DNA of 64,000 nt, taken from contig NZ_AQWR01000005.1 of the NCBI RefSeq assembly GCF_000375645.1, positions 168 through 64,167 of the forward strand, written 5' to 3'. Of the stretch, positions 11,301-18,558 are shown one piece after another. The notes below the pieces were generated by a model, which had not been told where the DNA came from, ran no database searches, and worked only from the letters and a program-made list of their open reading frames with translations. Every line of letters begins with the position of its first letter. Position 1 is the first letter of the stretch. The position numbers and the translations under genes are program-made. The stretch comes from Porphyromonas bennonis DSM 23058 = JCM 16335. GTDB taxonomy: Bacteria > Bacteroidota > Bacteroidia > Bacteroidales > Porphyromonadaceae.

Positions 11301-11695
11301 CTTCCCAGAGCAATCCACGCATAGTCCGCAGGTATCTCAGTCTCCTCGCGCCATGAGGCGGTGCGGAGGATGAAGGACCGCCGGATCAGGTGGCTGATTG
11401 TCCGAAAGAGAAGTAGTATCGTCAGTCCGGAGAGGAGTCCACTCAGGGCATTGCCCGCAATGGCAATCCAGTCGCCATGAGCAGGGAAAAGCTCAGCAAA
11501 GGCATTGTACGCCAGCATATAGAACGGCGCACCCGGCGGGTGTCCCACCTCTAGTTTGTGGAAGGTGGTAATGAACTCAGGGCAGTCCCATACCGAGGCA
11601 CTCTTCTCCATGGTCACCCAGTAGACGATGGCAGAGATGGCAAAGACGAGCCAGCTCATGCCACGCTCCAGGCGCTTATAGTTACTTCGTTGCAT
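8396..11695 (-). CDS. DUF2723 multi-spanning membrane protein (GT-C-like)
   Basis: A 1099-residue protein. The N-terminal 650 or so residues carry many hydrophobic helices; the remainder is largely soluble. The N-terminal segment WDCPEFITTFHKLEVGHPPG is the hallmark of DUF2723, common in Bacteroidota. Family members resemble GT-C glycosyltransferases that use lipid-linked sugars, with acidic residues in the first periplasmic loop. A role in protein or cell-surface glycosylation is inference. The start is ATG 11695. An in-frame TTG at 11737 falls in the promoter box at 11735-11742, so it was rejected. The gene leads the operon with queG. Confidence 0.85.
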   Translation of the reverse strand: MQRSNYKRLERGMSWLVFAISAIVYWVTMEKSASVWDCPEFITTFHKLEVGHPPGAPFYMLAYNAFAELFPAHGDWIAIAGNALSGLLSGLTILLLFRTISHLIRRSFILRTASWREETEIPADYAWIALGSALVGSLTYAFTDTFWYSAVESEVYAFSSFFTALVFYLILKWEETRNPIKEDRWLLITAYLMGLSVGVHLLNLLAIPAMALVYYFKRTEKATWKGGVVATLLSFVLVAVILFGIIPGVPEVAGYFDLFFVNTLGLSYNSGLICYVLVLALVMSLTVYASMRRPVPMTLLRVGFLSTCILLGIPFMGSGWIVPIIVIAALVWYLWYSMRTDAHRLAHLTMAMGLLFAGISTYGVILVRANSDIPMNQNTPADVFALRYYLSREQYGSTPLIYGQTYASLPEYDAQGRPVTTTKVTYARTNKLSPDDPDHYERQESSSLVYRSDMKMLFPRVYSNMMPHFKQGYEIWGEVKGETKTVNQAGKAETVTLPTFGENLRYFFSYQLNYMYWRYFLWNFSGRQNDIQGQGELTKGNWITGIPFIDGLFLGPQTDLPSFVTDNPGHNRYFMLPLILGLLGLIAQLLSRRERSRQNFWIILSLFFMTGIAIVLYVNQTPYQVRERDYSYAGSFYAFSIWIGCGVFGLYDLITGERSRKKSGLALGLTALCLLVPTLVAWQNWDDHDRSGRRLAADTGNNYLNSCEPNGIIYCNGDNDTFPLWYAQEVEGVRTDLKVCNSSYLQADWYIEQMKKQTYEAAPMPITWGLKEYGGDKRGIAYVVPVMRDTLELRHALDFIGSDDPSTKDIPGIVQKVDYLPSTKVALPYDSADLIQRGVLYPSDTALIKSPMTLYDFEGKSYLGKEELVSYDMIEANRWERPIYFCITVGESNRMGLTPYFRQTGMAYQVLPIRTKGTTSEVDVDRMYTNVMERFRWAGADRPGTYMDENARRMLETYRSMIFAPLAKGLVARGDSIRAREVLERSKTAILDEVVPHGASSLPLVGAFYDAGMTGDAEEITSLMLDRSLRDLDWYFRLNDRDFITCMPEIEREIIVAEELMRLNRAHGSGLEAKYGKDCDYYSKAYLQIYNQLSGATQQ

Positions 11696-11714
11696 GCTTA
11701 TCTTCTCAACCGAC

Positions 11715-11726
11715 CGTGACGTCACG
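11715..11726. promoter_or_regulatory. 12-bp perfect palindrome in the DUF2723 leader
   Basis: CGTGACGTCACG lies between the -7 box (11735-11742, minus) and the ATG at 11695, close to the expected transcription start. That is a plausible operator position, but no regulator is identified. Confidence 0.35.
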
Positions 11727-11734
11727 ATCAGTTG

Positions 11735-11742
11735 CAAAAGTA
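11735..11742 (-). promoter_or_regulatory. Promoter -7 box before the DUF2723 gene
   Basis: The minus strand reads TACTTTTG (TAnnTTTG), 40 bp upstream of the ATG at 11695. It fixes the 5' end of the DUF2723-queG unit. Confidence 0.55.
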
Positions 11743-11857
11743 ATGATTTTAGTCCGATAGGTGCTCCCTTCCACGATATTCTTATCAGGGAATACGCTTG
11801 TCCTATTGCTCACACCCCTTTATCAGCATCTAACTTGGTTGGGGATGGAAGTGTGCC

Positions 11858-11889
11858 TTGCTCTGATTAAGAAAAATATGGTATTTTTG
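11858..11889 (+). promoter_or_regulatory. Promoter of the ADP-ribosylglycohydrolase gene
   Basis: TATTTTTG (11882-11889) fits the -7 box, with TTG (11858-11860) 21 bp upstream. The gene's ATG follows 20 bp downstream. Confidence 0.6.
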
Positions 11890-11909
11890 GACAAAAGAAG
11901 ACATTAAGT

Positions 11910-12686
11910 ATGATAGGAGCAATTATCGGAGATGTGACAGGCTCATCCTATGAGTTTGACAATAATACGGAGGACTACGACCTCGACCTCTTCCGCGAGG
12001 GAACAACCTTTACGGACGACACTGTCTGTACTATAGCTGTGGCGGATGCGATCTTGCACCACAAGTCTTACGAGTCTGCACTCCTGGAGTGGTGTGACAG
12101 ATACCCGGGGAGAGGGTACGGAGGACGCTTCCAGATGTGGCTCACCTCTGCTGTCCATCACCCCTATGGGAGCTACGGCAATGGGGCTGCGATGAGAGTT
12201 TCCCCGGTAGGCTGGGCGTTTGAGGATCTGGAGACCACTCTGGCAGAGGCTGAGCAGACCGCTCTCCCCACGCACAATCATCCAGAGGGGATCAAGGGGG
12301 CTCAGGTAGTAGCTGAGGCAATCTTCCGTCTCAGGCGAGGTGAGTGGGATAAGATACAGGAGCTCCTTATCTCGTCCTACGGAGCAGACTATGAGCGGCA
12401 ACTTCCCGGCGTGGGTGTCTTCGATGAGACTTGTCAGGGATGCGTCCCTCTCTCCCTGCTCATACTGACTAAGTCGACAGACTTTGAGGACGCGATACGC
12501 TCAGCAATTCACTACGGCGGAGATAGTGATACCCTTGCTGCCATCGTGGGGAGTATGGCAGAGGCCTACTTTGGGGTCCCGGATCCACTTGCTGAGAGGG
12601 CTCTCAGCTATCTTCCACAGGAAATGCGGGAGATCTACGAGGAGTTTAGAGATTGCTTTATGTCGCCCTCTTCCTCTTCCCTATAG
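11910..12686 (+). CDS. ADP-ribosylglycohydrolase family protein
   Basis: A 258-residue protein of the DraG/ARH fold. The N-terminal GAIIGDVTGSSYE, the TDDT motif near residue 43 and the C-terminal GGDSDTLAAIVGSMAEAYFG motif supply the acidic ligands for the binuclear magnesium centre. The family removes ADP-ribose from proteins, nucleic acids or small molecules. The substrate here is unknown and no ADP-ribosyltransferase is nearby. It is a single-gene unit. Its stop codon overlaps the convergent bioD by 6 bp, so no separate terminator exists between them. Confidence 0.88.
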   Translation: MIGAIIGDVTGSSYEFDNNTEDYDLDLFREGTTFTDDTVCTIAVADAILHHKSYESALLEWCDRYPGRGYGGRFQMWLTSAVHHPYGSYGNGAAMRVSPVGWAFEDLETTLAEAEQTALPTHNHPEGIKGAQVVAEAIFRLRRGEWDKIQELLISSYGADYERQLPGVGVFDETCQGCVPLSLLILTKSTDFEDAIRSAIHYGGDSDTLAAIVGSMAEAYFGVPDPLAERALSYLPQEMREIYEEFRDCFMSPSSSSL

Positions 12687-13355
12687 GTCTAGGATCGGAA
12701 GGGGGATAAAGCTCGTCTCAGGATAGTGCCTCTGCAGATAGCCACGGAGATATCTCTCGGTCTCTGCGGTGATCCTCTCATCGGTGGCTACACCCCTATT
12801 ATATAGGAGTGCCGGAGTGGGGATGCCCCTGTGGCCAAGTGCTTCCATGCTGAGGAGGATGTGATTGATGCTTCCCAGCTTCGCTGTCCCGACGAGGATG
12901 CAGGGTAGTCCCTGGTCAGCAATGTAGTCTATATTGAGGTAGTCCTCCGTCAGCGGCACCATAAGTCCACCTGCCCCTTCGACCAAAACCTTGTCGTACT
13001 TCTGCTCCAGTAGATGAGTGTTGGCAGTCGCCTTGTCATACTCCGGTGCGCGTCCGTCGATGGCGATCGCCATGTGAGGGGAGCATGGGTAGGAGTATAT
13101 AAGGCAGCAGGTCGTCCCATCGATATCCTCCGGCAGTAGTGCTCGATCCTCTATCTTTCGATGCATGGCAATATCCTCTGAGATCCCGTGATTGCCCGTC
13201 TGGATCAGCTTCTGAGTGATCACGTCCACACCCTCCTCGCGGAGTTTCCTTGAGATAAATCCAGTGGCGACTGTCTTACCGGCGTCCGTATCGATGCCGG
13301 AGACGAAGTAAGTCTTGAGGGGGAATAATTCTTTCATATCATCAATTGCTTTCAT
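12681..13355 (-). CDS. bioD: Dethiobiotin synthetase
   Basis: A 224-residue ATP-dependent enzyme that closes the ureido ring of dethiobiotin from DAPA and CO2. The P-loop FVSGIDTDAGKT and the later VEGAGGLMVPL motif are diagnostic. I chose the start at 13355 because its ATG overlaps the bioC TGA in an ATGA junction, as at most other joints of this operon. A second candidate is ATG 13337. It is the last gene of the biotin operon. Confidence 0.95.
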   Translation of the reverse strand: MKAIDDMKELFPLKTYFVSGIDTDAGKTVATGFISRKLREEGVDVITQKLIQTGNHGISEDIAMHRKIEDRALLPEDIDGTTCCLIYSYPCSPHMAIAIDGRAPEYDKATANTHLLEQKYDKVLVEGAGGLMVPLTEDYLNIDYIADQGLPCILVGTAKLGSINHILLSMEALGHRGIPTPALLYNRGVATDERITAETERYLRGYLQRHYPETSFIPLPILDL

Positions 13356-14104
13356 CGGCGCCCGTAGCCAAGTACTCCCACGTAGGTGAGTGGCAAGGAG
13401 GCGCATTGGGATAAGTTTAAGTTCTCTCTATACGTCTGCTCCATCGCTCCGAGTCTTCTTGGAGTCAAGAGACCCCCCGATCCGAGGCTATTGGTACCGG
13501 TATTGCGCAGGTGGCGAAGGAGTTCAATGAGGGTAGGGAAGTAGAGCGACTTCCGATACTGCTGTAGCTGTATGTCTCTAAAGCCTGCTCTCTGCAGGCC
13601 ACTCTCGATCTCCTCCGAGTCGGGGTAGTGCAGCCCCACACCCGTAACCGCACTGAGCTCGCCAAGGTTGTCCGGGAGGAAGGTGCTGAAGACCAATTGG
13701 CCACCCAACATCAGGGCGTCGTATGACTTAGAGAAGAATGATAGTGGATCCTCCCACCACTGAATGCAAGAGGCGGAGGCAATAACACTGCACTCCATCG
13801 GCCAATCGATCCGCTCCGCATCTCCCGGCAGGAAGAGCCCGCTGGTCCCCACCTTCTGCCTCAGTGGTCTCTCCATCTCAGGCGACAGATCATTGTAGAT
13901 AAATCGGCAGTCTCTGAGCCGCTCTACGAGGAGGGACGATAGTAGTCCCGTCCCACAGCCGATCTCAAGCACAGTGCCGCACTCTATCGGCTCTATCAGG
14001 CTGATCAGTTGCTCCGAGATCTCCCGCTGGACAACCCCCGCCGTCTCGTAGGTGGAGATGCTCCGGGCAAATCGGTCTGCAATGTCCTGCTTACGGGGTA
14101 TCAT
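13352..14104 (-). CDS. bioC: Malonyl-ACP O-methyltransferase
   Basis: A 250-residue SAM-dependent class I methyltransferase with motif I VLEIGCGTGLLS. BioC methylates the malonyl-ACP free carboxyl so that fatty acid synthesis can build the pimeloyl chain. It starts at ATG 14104 in an ATGA overlap with bioG. Position between bioG and bioD supports the function. Confidence 0.93.
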   Translation of the reverse strand: MIPRKQDIADRFARSISTYETAGVVQREISEQLISLIEPIECGTVLEIGCGTGLLSSLLVERLRDCRFIYNDLSPEMERPLRQKVGTSGLFLPGDAERIDWPMECSVIASASCIQWWEDPLSFFSKSYDALMLGGQLVFSTFLPDNLGELSAVTGVGLHYPDSEEIESGLQRAGFRDIQLQQYRKSLYFPTLIELLRHLRNTGTNSLGSGGLLTPRRLGAMEQTYRENLNLSQCASLPLTYVGVLGYGRR

Positions 14105-14769
14105 AGTCTGAGCAGTTCTCTCCATGACTTTATGTAGGTGCCGAGGATCAGGTGAGGGGCGGTAGGGAGCTCCTCGATAGGTATGCTGCGATCCGACCAG
14201 AAGCGACGCTGCCCACCTGAAGGGATCACGAGATCGTGGTCACTGACTATTGCGCGCGTCCAGGGCACATCACACTCGGTAACAGAGCCACCGAGATCAC
14301 CGACCCAGCGCAATTCCTCCTGAGCGGCGGTGATGCCCCGATGATCCGGTAGGGAGAGGAAGTGCGCGGTCGTTTCCTCTGAGAGGCACATCTGACGGAC
14401 AAAGTGACGGTAGCCCTCCACATCCAGTCCCGTTGCCATCCTCTGATAGTCCACACCCTTTATACCATACCGGTCCGAGATCAGAGAGGGAGTACCATTG
14501 ATCGCCACTGCAAGGGAGGGTGCCGGATAGCACTTGTGGAAATACTCCGCTGCCCAGACCCCCATGCTCCAGGCGACCAGATATAGCCGGCTGAAGCAGG
14601 ACATATCAGGCCACTGAGGGAGCTCTCCTCGGTAGTCCCCTACAGAGAATAGGGTCCACTCCTCCGGTAGCTCCATCTCCAGCGCAAGAGAGTGGGGGGC
14701 ACTCCAGCCGGTGAAGTAGAGGACAGCAGTTCCTCCATTGCTCCCCTGATGAAGCAGCTTTACATCCAT
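14101..14769 (-). CDS. bioG: Pimeloyl-ACP methyl ester esterase BioG (DUF452)
   Basis: A 222-residue alpha/beta hydrolase of the BioG type. The nucleophile elbow is AWSMGVWAAEY near residue 70. BioG replaces BioH in many bacteria and ends the methyl-protected elongation cycle started by BioC. The gene overlaps bioF by 10 bp and bioC by 4 bp. Confidence 0.92.
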   Translation of the reverse strand: MDVKLLHQGSNGGTAVLYFTGWSAPHSLALEMELPEEWTLFSVGDYRGELPQWPDMSCFSRLYLVAWSMGVWAAEYFHKCYPAPSLAVAINGTPSLISDRYGIKGVDYQRMATGLDVEGYRHFVRQMCLSEETTAHFLSLPDHRGITAAQEELRWVGDLGGSVTECDVPWTRAIVSDHDLVIPSGGQRRFWSDRSIPIEELPTAPHLILGTYIKSWRELLRL

Positions 14770-15893
14770 CTCCTTACCACCTCTCCTATATGGTCGATCT
14801 CCTCAGTACTCATCGCCGCTGTGAGTGAGATGCGCAGACGCTCTCGTCCCGATGGCACGGTGGGCTTCCTGATGGGCCGCACAAAGAGTCCCTCACGCAT
14901 AAAGTCCTTAGCTGCCTCCGCAACCTTCTGCTCTCCGGGGATCTCCAGGCTGATGATCTGACTCTCCGGAGCCCTTCCTATACGGTCCCCCAGTCGCTGC
15001 CTCATCTCCACCAGATGTGCCCTCCGGTCCTCCATCTCCCTTACCTTACGTAGTAGGAATAAGGTCCACCCGACCATCAGAGGTGGTAGTGCGGTGGTGT
15101 ATATAAAGGGTCTCGCCTGAGAGACGAAGATCTCCCGTAGACTTGCCGACTGGAGGGAGTAAGCGCCTATCGAACCGAGCGCCTTGCCCAGCGTCCCGAG
15201 CAGCAGGTCGACTCCGGAGAGGAGACCAAGCTCGGCGCAGAGACCAAGTCCATGACCACAGAGACCCACTGAGTGTGCTTCGTCCACATACAGTCGCATC
15301 GAGGGAAAGTCTCTCTTGAGTGCCACAATATCTGCGAGTGGTGCCACATCTCCATCCATGCTGTAGACACTCTCCACCAGCACCCAGATATGGCGGTACT
15401 CCCCCTCATTCCGCTCTAGTAAGTCTCTCAGGCGGGTCACGTCATTGTGCTCGAAGCGGGCAAATCTACAGCCTGACAGTCTCAGCCCCTCGACCATGCT
15501 GGCGTGGATGAGTCTGTCAGCAAGGAAAAGCGTCTCTCCATCGACGAGGGAGGGTATGATCCCACTATTAGCTGCAAAACCACTGGTCCAGACAAGCGCC
15601 GAGGGAACCGAGTACTGAGCAGCGAGGTACTGCTCCAGCTCTTGATAGATCCGATCATTCCCCGTCAGGAGCCTTGCGGATGAGCTACTCATCATCGGGC
15701 GAAACTCCCGAGACTGGCGGTACTCCTCCGGCAGCCCGGACAACTCCTGTAGACCGAGGTAGTCATTACTGCTCAGATTAAGCAACTTCTTCCCACTTAC
15801 ATAGACATACTTCCCCTCGGTCTCAGTAGGCTGTAGGCTCCTATAGGTGCCACTCTCCCTGATCTGCTGCAGGCGCTCCTTATACTCTATCAT
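14760..15893 (-). CDS. bioF: 8-amino-7-oxononanoate synthase
   Basis: A 377-residue PLP-dependent alpha-oxoamine synthase that condenses pimeloyl-ACP with alanine. Visible family marks are LSSNDYLGLQ near the N terminus, VDEAHSVGLCGHGLG and the PLP-lysine region LLLGTLGKALGSIGA. ATG 15893 forms an ATGA overlap with the bioA stop. A GTG at 15902 is the alternative. Confidence 0.95.
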   Translation of the reverse strand: MIEYKERLQQIRESGTYRSLQPTETEGKYVYVSGKKLLNLSSNDYLGLQELSGLPEEYRQSREFRPMMSSSSARLLTGNDRIYQELEQYLAAQYSVPSALVWTSGFAANSGIIPSLVDGETLFLADRLIHASMVEGLRLSGCRFARFEHNDVTRLRDLLERNEGEYRHIWVLVESVYSMDGDVAPLADIVALKRDFPSMRLYVDEAHSVGLCGHGLGLCAELGLLSGVDLLLGTLGKALGSIGAYSLQSASLREIFVSQARPFIYTTALPPLMVGWTLFLLRKVREMEDRRAHLVEMRQRLGDRIGRAPESQIISLEIPGEQKVAEAAKDFMREGLFVRPIRKPTVPSGRERLRISLTAAMSTEEIDHIGEVVRRWM

Positions 15894-17182
15894 CGATAGC
15901 ACGCTCTTAGTACCCGGCTGAGTCCTCCGATGAGGCTATCCAGCTGCTCATCAGTAATCGCCATGAACTGAGGCTCTAAGTAAACCAATCTCCCGAAGGG
16001 ACGCACCCAGATCCCTTCCTCCAGAAATCGGGGGATCAACTGCTCCATATCCACCGGCTCCCTCATCTCCACGACGCCGATCGCTCCGAGACAGCGCACC
16101 TCCCGCACGTCGCTTAGCTCCTGAAGTGGACTGAGTCCCTCTTGCAGCTGATTCTCTATATTGCTGACCTTACCACGCCAGTCCTGGCTGAGTAGAAGCT
16201 CGATTGATGCTTTGCTCACCGCACATGCCATAGGATTGGCCATAAAGGTGGGCCCGTGCATGAAGCAGCCCGCCTCGCCACTACAGATGGTATCTGCGAT
16301 CTCTTGTGTAGTGGCGGTGCAGGCGAGCGTCATATACCCGCCGGTCATGGCCTTGCCTATCGTAAGTATATCCGGCTTAATACTCGTGAAGTAGGTCGCC
16401 AGCAATTCGCCGGTTCGTCCGAAGCCGGTAGCAATCTCATCGAAGATTAGCAACAGGTCGTACTCGTCGCAGAGTGCTCGAAGTCCCTCCAGATACTTGG
16501 GGTGATAAAAATACATTCCCCCGGCACCTTGTACAATCGGCTCCACAATGATCCCCGCTAAGTGATCCTGGTGCCTCTCTACCAACTCCTGCATCGGTCG
16601 CAGATCCTCGGGATCCCACTCGTCACCGAAGGCACATGCTGGCTGTGGCGCAAAGTACTGAACCGGCAAAGTGCCGTAGAAGAGACTATGCATGCTGGTG
16701 ATCGGATCGCAGACAGACATCGCATGCCAGGTATCTCCGTGATAGCCTCTGCTGATAGTGGCAAAGTGGGTATGTCCCGCTCGACCCCTCGCCAACTGAT
16801 ACTGGATCGCCATCTTGAGTGCTACCTCTACCGACACCGACCCGCTGTCGGAGTAGAAGAGCCTGTCTATCCCCTCCGGAAGTATCTGATCGACAAGGAG
16901 CTGTCCCAGCTCCACTGCAGGGCGGTGAGTGAAGCCGCCAAACATAATGTGCGCCAGCTGCTCCGTCTGATCCTTGATCGCCCGAGTCAGAGTGGGGTGG
17001 CTGTATCCGTGGATAGCGCACCACCAGGAGCTCATCCCGTCGATCAGTTCTCTCCCATCCTCCAGTGTGATCACACACCCCTTGGCGGAGGCTACCGGAT
17101 AGGTCTGCTGCGGGTGAACTGTAGAGGTGTAGGGGTGCCAGAGGTGTGTCCGGTCCCACTTTAGGAGTTCTTCTGTTGTCAT
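15890..17182 (-). CDS. bioA: Adenosylmethionine-8-amino-7-oxononanoate aminotransferase
   Basis: A 430-residue class III aminotransferase that converts KAPA to DAPA with SAM as amino donor. DRTHLWHPYTS at the N terminus, GMSSWWCAIHGY and the LLIFDEIATGFGRTG motif identify BioA. The start ATG 17182 lies 32 bp after the -7 box at 17214-17221. An upstream in-frame codon at 17260 would precede the promoter and is rejected. It is the first gene of bioA-F-G-C-D. No bioB or birA lies in this window. Confidence 0.96.
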   Translation of the reverse strand: MTTEELLKWDRTHLWHPYTSTVHPQQTYPVASAKGCVITLEDGRELIDGMSSWWCAIHGYSHPTLTRAIKDQTEQLAHIMFGGFTHRPAVELGQLLVDQILPEGIDRLFYSDSGSVSVEVALKMAIQYQLARGRAGHTHFATISRGYHGDTWHAMSVCDPITSMHSLFYGTLPVQYFAPQPACAFGDEWDPEDLRPMQELVERHQDHLAGIIVEPIVQGAGGMYFYHPKYLEGLRALCDEYDLLLIFDEIATGFGRTGELLATYFTSIKPDILTIGKAMTGGYMTLACTATTQEIADTICSGEAGCFMHGPTFMANPMACAVSKASIELLLSQDWRGKVSNIENQLQEGLSPLQELSDVREVRCLGAIGVVEMREPVDMEQLIPRFLEEGIWVRPFGRLVYLEPQFMAITDEQLDSLIGGLSRVLRACYR

Positions 17183-17213
17183 GGCGAGATTTCTAGCTTT
17201 TCTGTTTCGGGCA

Positions 17214-17221
17214 CAAAGGTA
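17214..17221 (-). promoter_or_regulatory. Promoter -7 box of the biotin operon
   Basis: The minus strand reads TACCTTTG, 32 bp upstream of the bioA ATG. The four-unit palindromic repeat array ends 54 bp upstream of it, at 17276. Confidence 0.7.
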
Positions 17222-17275
17222 GTCATTCCGACTCTCAATCCTCTGCTCCGCTCTCACCAACGGAGACCCCTCAAT

Positions 17276-17357
17276 CTAATACCGGTATTAGTCTTCACTA
17301 TAGTCGGTATTAGTCGGCACTATTACCGGTAATAGTTGACTCTAATATCGGTAATAG
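17276..17357. repeat. 82-bp four-unit palindromic array, locus 1
   Basis: Four 16-bp units start at 17276, 17298, 17320 and 17342, an exact 22-bp period with 6-bp spacers that differ from each other. The units are CTAATACCGGTATTAG, CTATAGTCGGTATTAG, CTATTACCGGTAATAG and CTAATATCGGTAATAG. The array lies between the end of the HTH regulator gene (17502, minus) and the bioA promoter (minus). Four more arrays of the same length and period occur in the window. Confidence 0.95.
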
Positions 17358-17501
17358 ATCTTACTGTCCACTATATGCTGAGAACTAAGACACTAAGACG
17401 ATTTAGCGGCGGTGCAAAAATTCCCGCCTGTAACTCTCACCGAGACTTACGAGGTTGTGACTAATGCTCCTACTCTATCTCGTTGAGGATCAATAATTGA
17501 A

Positions 17502-17993
17502 CTAAAAGTCCTTCGTGCAGTCGGTCAGGTGGGAAGGGTAAAGCGTCTCAAACGTATTATCGTCATAGTATATGATGACCTTCTGCACTCGCTTCGAGGA
17601 GGATCGCTCTGTAGTAGTCTGAGTGGCTTCCCGAGTGCGCTCCTCCACCTTTCCCCTTCTCACTCCACTATTAGGCACCGTAGCGGCTACCGGAGATGGA
17701 GTGGATCCGGAGCCGTCTCCATCGGAATCGCTGAAGAGGGGAATGGAGGTGCTCTTTACCTGCTGCTCACTGTAGACCTCGGTCCACATGGGTCCACTAC
17801 CATGCAGCAACCAGTCAGACTCATATTGAGGATAAGCGGCAAGTATTTTACTGATCACGTCGACGCTGGGGTTATTTCGACCGGTCAGTACGTGATTAAG
17901 AGTCGAGGTATTGATGCCTGTCGTCTCTGCAAATGCCACCTGCGTGACCCCTTCGGTCTCTATGATGAGCTTGATTCTATCCCTTGTATCCAT
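17502..17993 (-). CDS. XRE/CI-like helix-turn-helix regulator
   Basis: A 163-residue protein with an N-terminal helix-turn-helix domain (residues 1-65, with VTQVAFAETTGINTSTLNHV as the HTH core) followed by a Ser/Thr/Pro-rich, poorly conserved tail. It resembles small phage-repressor-type regulators of Bacteroidota. The tail does not show a LexA-type Ser-Lys protease. I place the start at 17993. The longer frame to 18047 would reach into the promoter box at 18045-18052. Palindromes at 18006-18017 and 18021-18028 lie in its leader, which suggests autoregulation. The target is unknown. Confidence 0.75.
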   Translation of the reverse strand: MDTRDRIKLIIETEGVTQVAFAETTGINTSTLNHVLTGRNNPSVDVISKILAAYPQYESDWLLHGSGPMWTEVYSEQQVKSTSIPLFSDSDGDGSGSTPSPVAATVPNSGVRRGKVEERTREATQTTTERSSSKRVQKVIIYYDDNTFETLYPSHLTDCTKDF

Positions 17994-18005
17994 ATATAAA
18001 CGCAC

Positions 18006-18028
18006 ATATACGTATATCAGATGTACAT
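18006..18028. promoter_or_regulatory. Two palindromes upstream of the HTH gene, candidate operator
   Basis: ATATACGTATAT (18006-18017) and ATGTACAT (18021-18028) are perfect palindromes between the -7 box and the start codon of the regulator. Related ATGTAC/GTACAT words recur at 18391-18460. Confidence 0.4.
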
Positions 18029-18044
18029 AAATAATATCTCGATA

Positions 18045-18052
18045 CAAATATA
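18045..18052 (-). promoter_or_regulatory. Promoter -7 box of the HTH regulator gene
   Basis: The minus strand reads TATATTTG (TAnnTTTG), 52 bp upstream of the chosen start at 17993. Confidence 0.45.
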
Positions 18053-18509
18053 TATGTAAATATCCGGATTAACGGTGTAGAAAGATTCAAATGAATCTAT
18101 TTCGCACGCGGAGATGCTTGTGATGGTTAGAACATATTCTACATAAGGAATCCTAATCTATTGGTTTGCAATAGTCATAATGGTCTAAACCAATGTTAGT
18201 CATCCGGATCAGATGTAAATAGGAGGCTCGAGGGCTAAATAAAATCTAAACAAATGGACGTAAGTTAATGGCATACAATACTTAGTCTGTTCTCTATTTC
18301 AGCTTTAGTCGACGTTCTCCTGTGTTCGTGATTGTTCCACGACGCGATGCGCGAGACGATGACGTCTCGACGAAAGCATCAAGGCGATATATGTATGTAA
18401 ATGCATTTTCGCTCAATAATATATGTACGTGGCGGGTTTGATACGTTTCCGTACATACATTCTCTACTTTTGAGAGGGTGGTGCTTGTGGGGGATCGACT
18501 TTTTAATCG
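18053..18509. other. AT-rich intergenic stretch with several inverted repeats
   Basis: No convincing gene lies here. Structure seen: ATTGGTTT/AAACCAAT (18160-18167 and 18187-18194), a hairpin CGAGACG/CGTCTCG with a 4-nt loop (18352-18369), and ATGTATGTA/TACATACAT (18391-18399 and 18452-18460) flanking a further ATGTACGT. It could hold operators for the neighbouring HTH protein, a small RNA, or the remnant of a lost element. Confidence 0.4.
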
Positions 18510-18517
18510 TACTTTTG
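18510..18517 (+). promoter_or_regulatory. Promoter -7 box of pyrK-pyrD
   Basis: TACTTTTG (TAnnTTTG) lies 41 bp upstream of the pyrK ATG. Confidence 0.5.
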
Positions 18518-18558
18518 GATGAATGAGTCAGTATAGGGGGAGAGATGCTTAAAAGATT

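Noticed and set aside
17183-17260. Longer N terminus for BioA starting at 17260
   Set aside because: The extension contains the -7 promoter box and has no match to BioA; ATG 17182 gives the conserved N terminus.
17276-17357. Palindromic arrays as CRISPR arrays
   Set aside because: Spacers are only 6 bp, units are 16 bp, copy number is fixed at four, and no cas gene is near any of the five loci.
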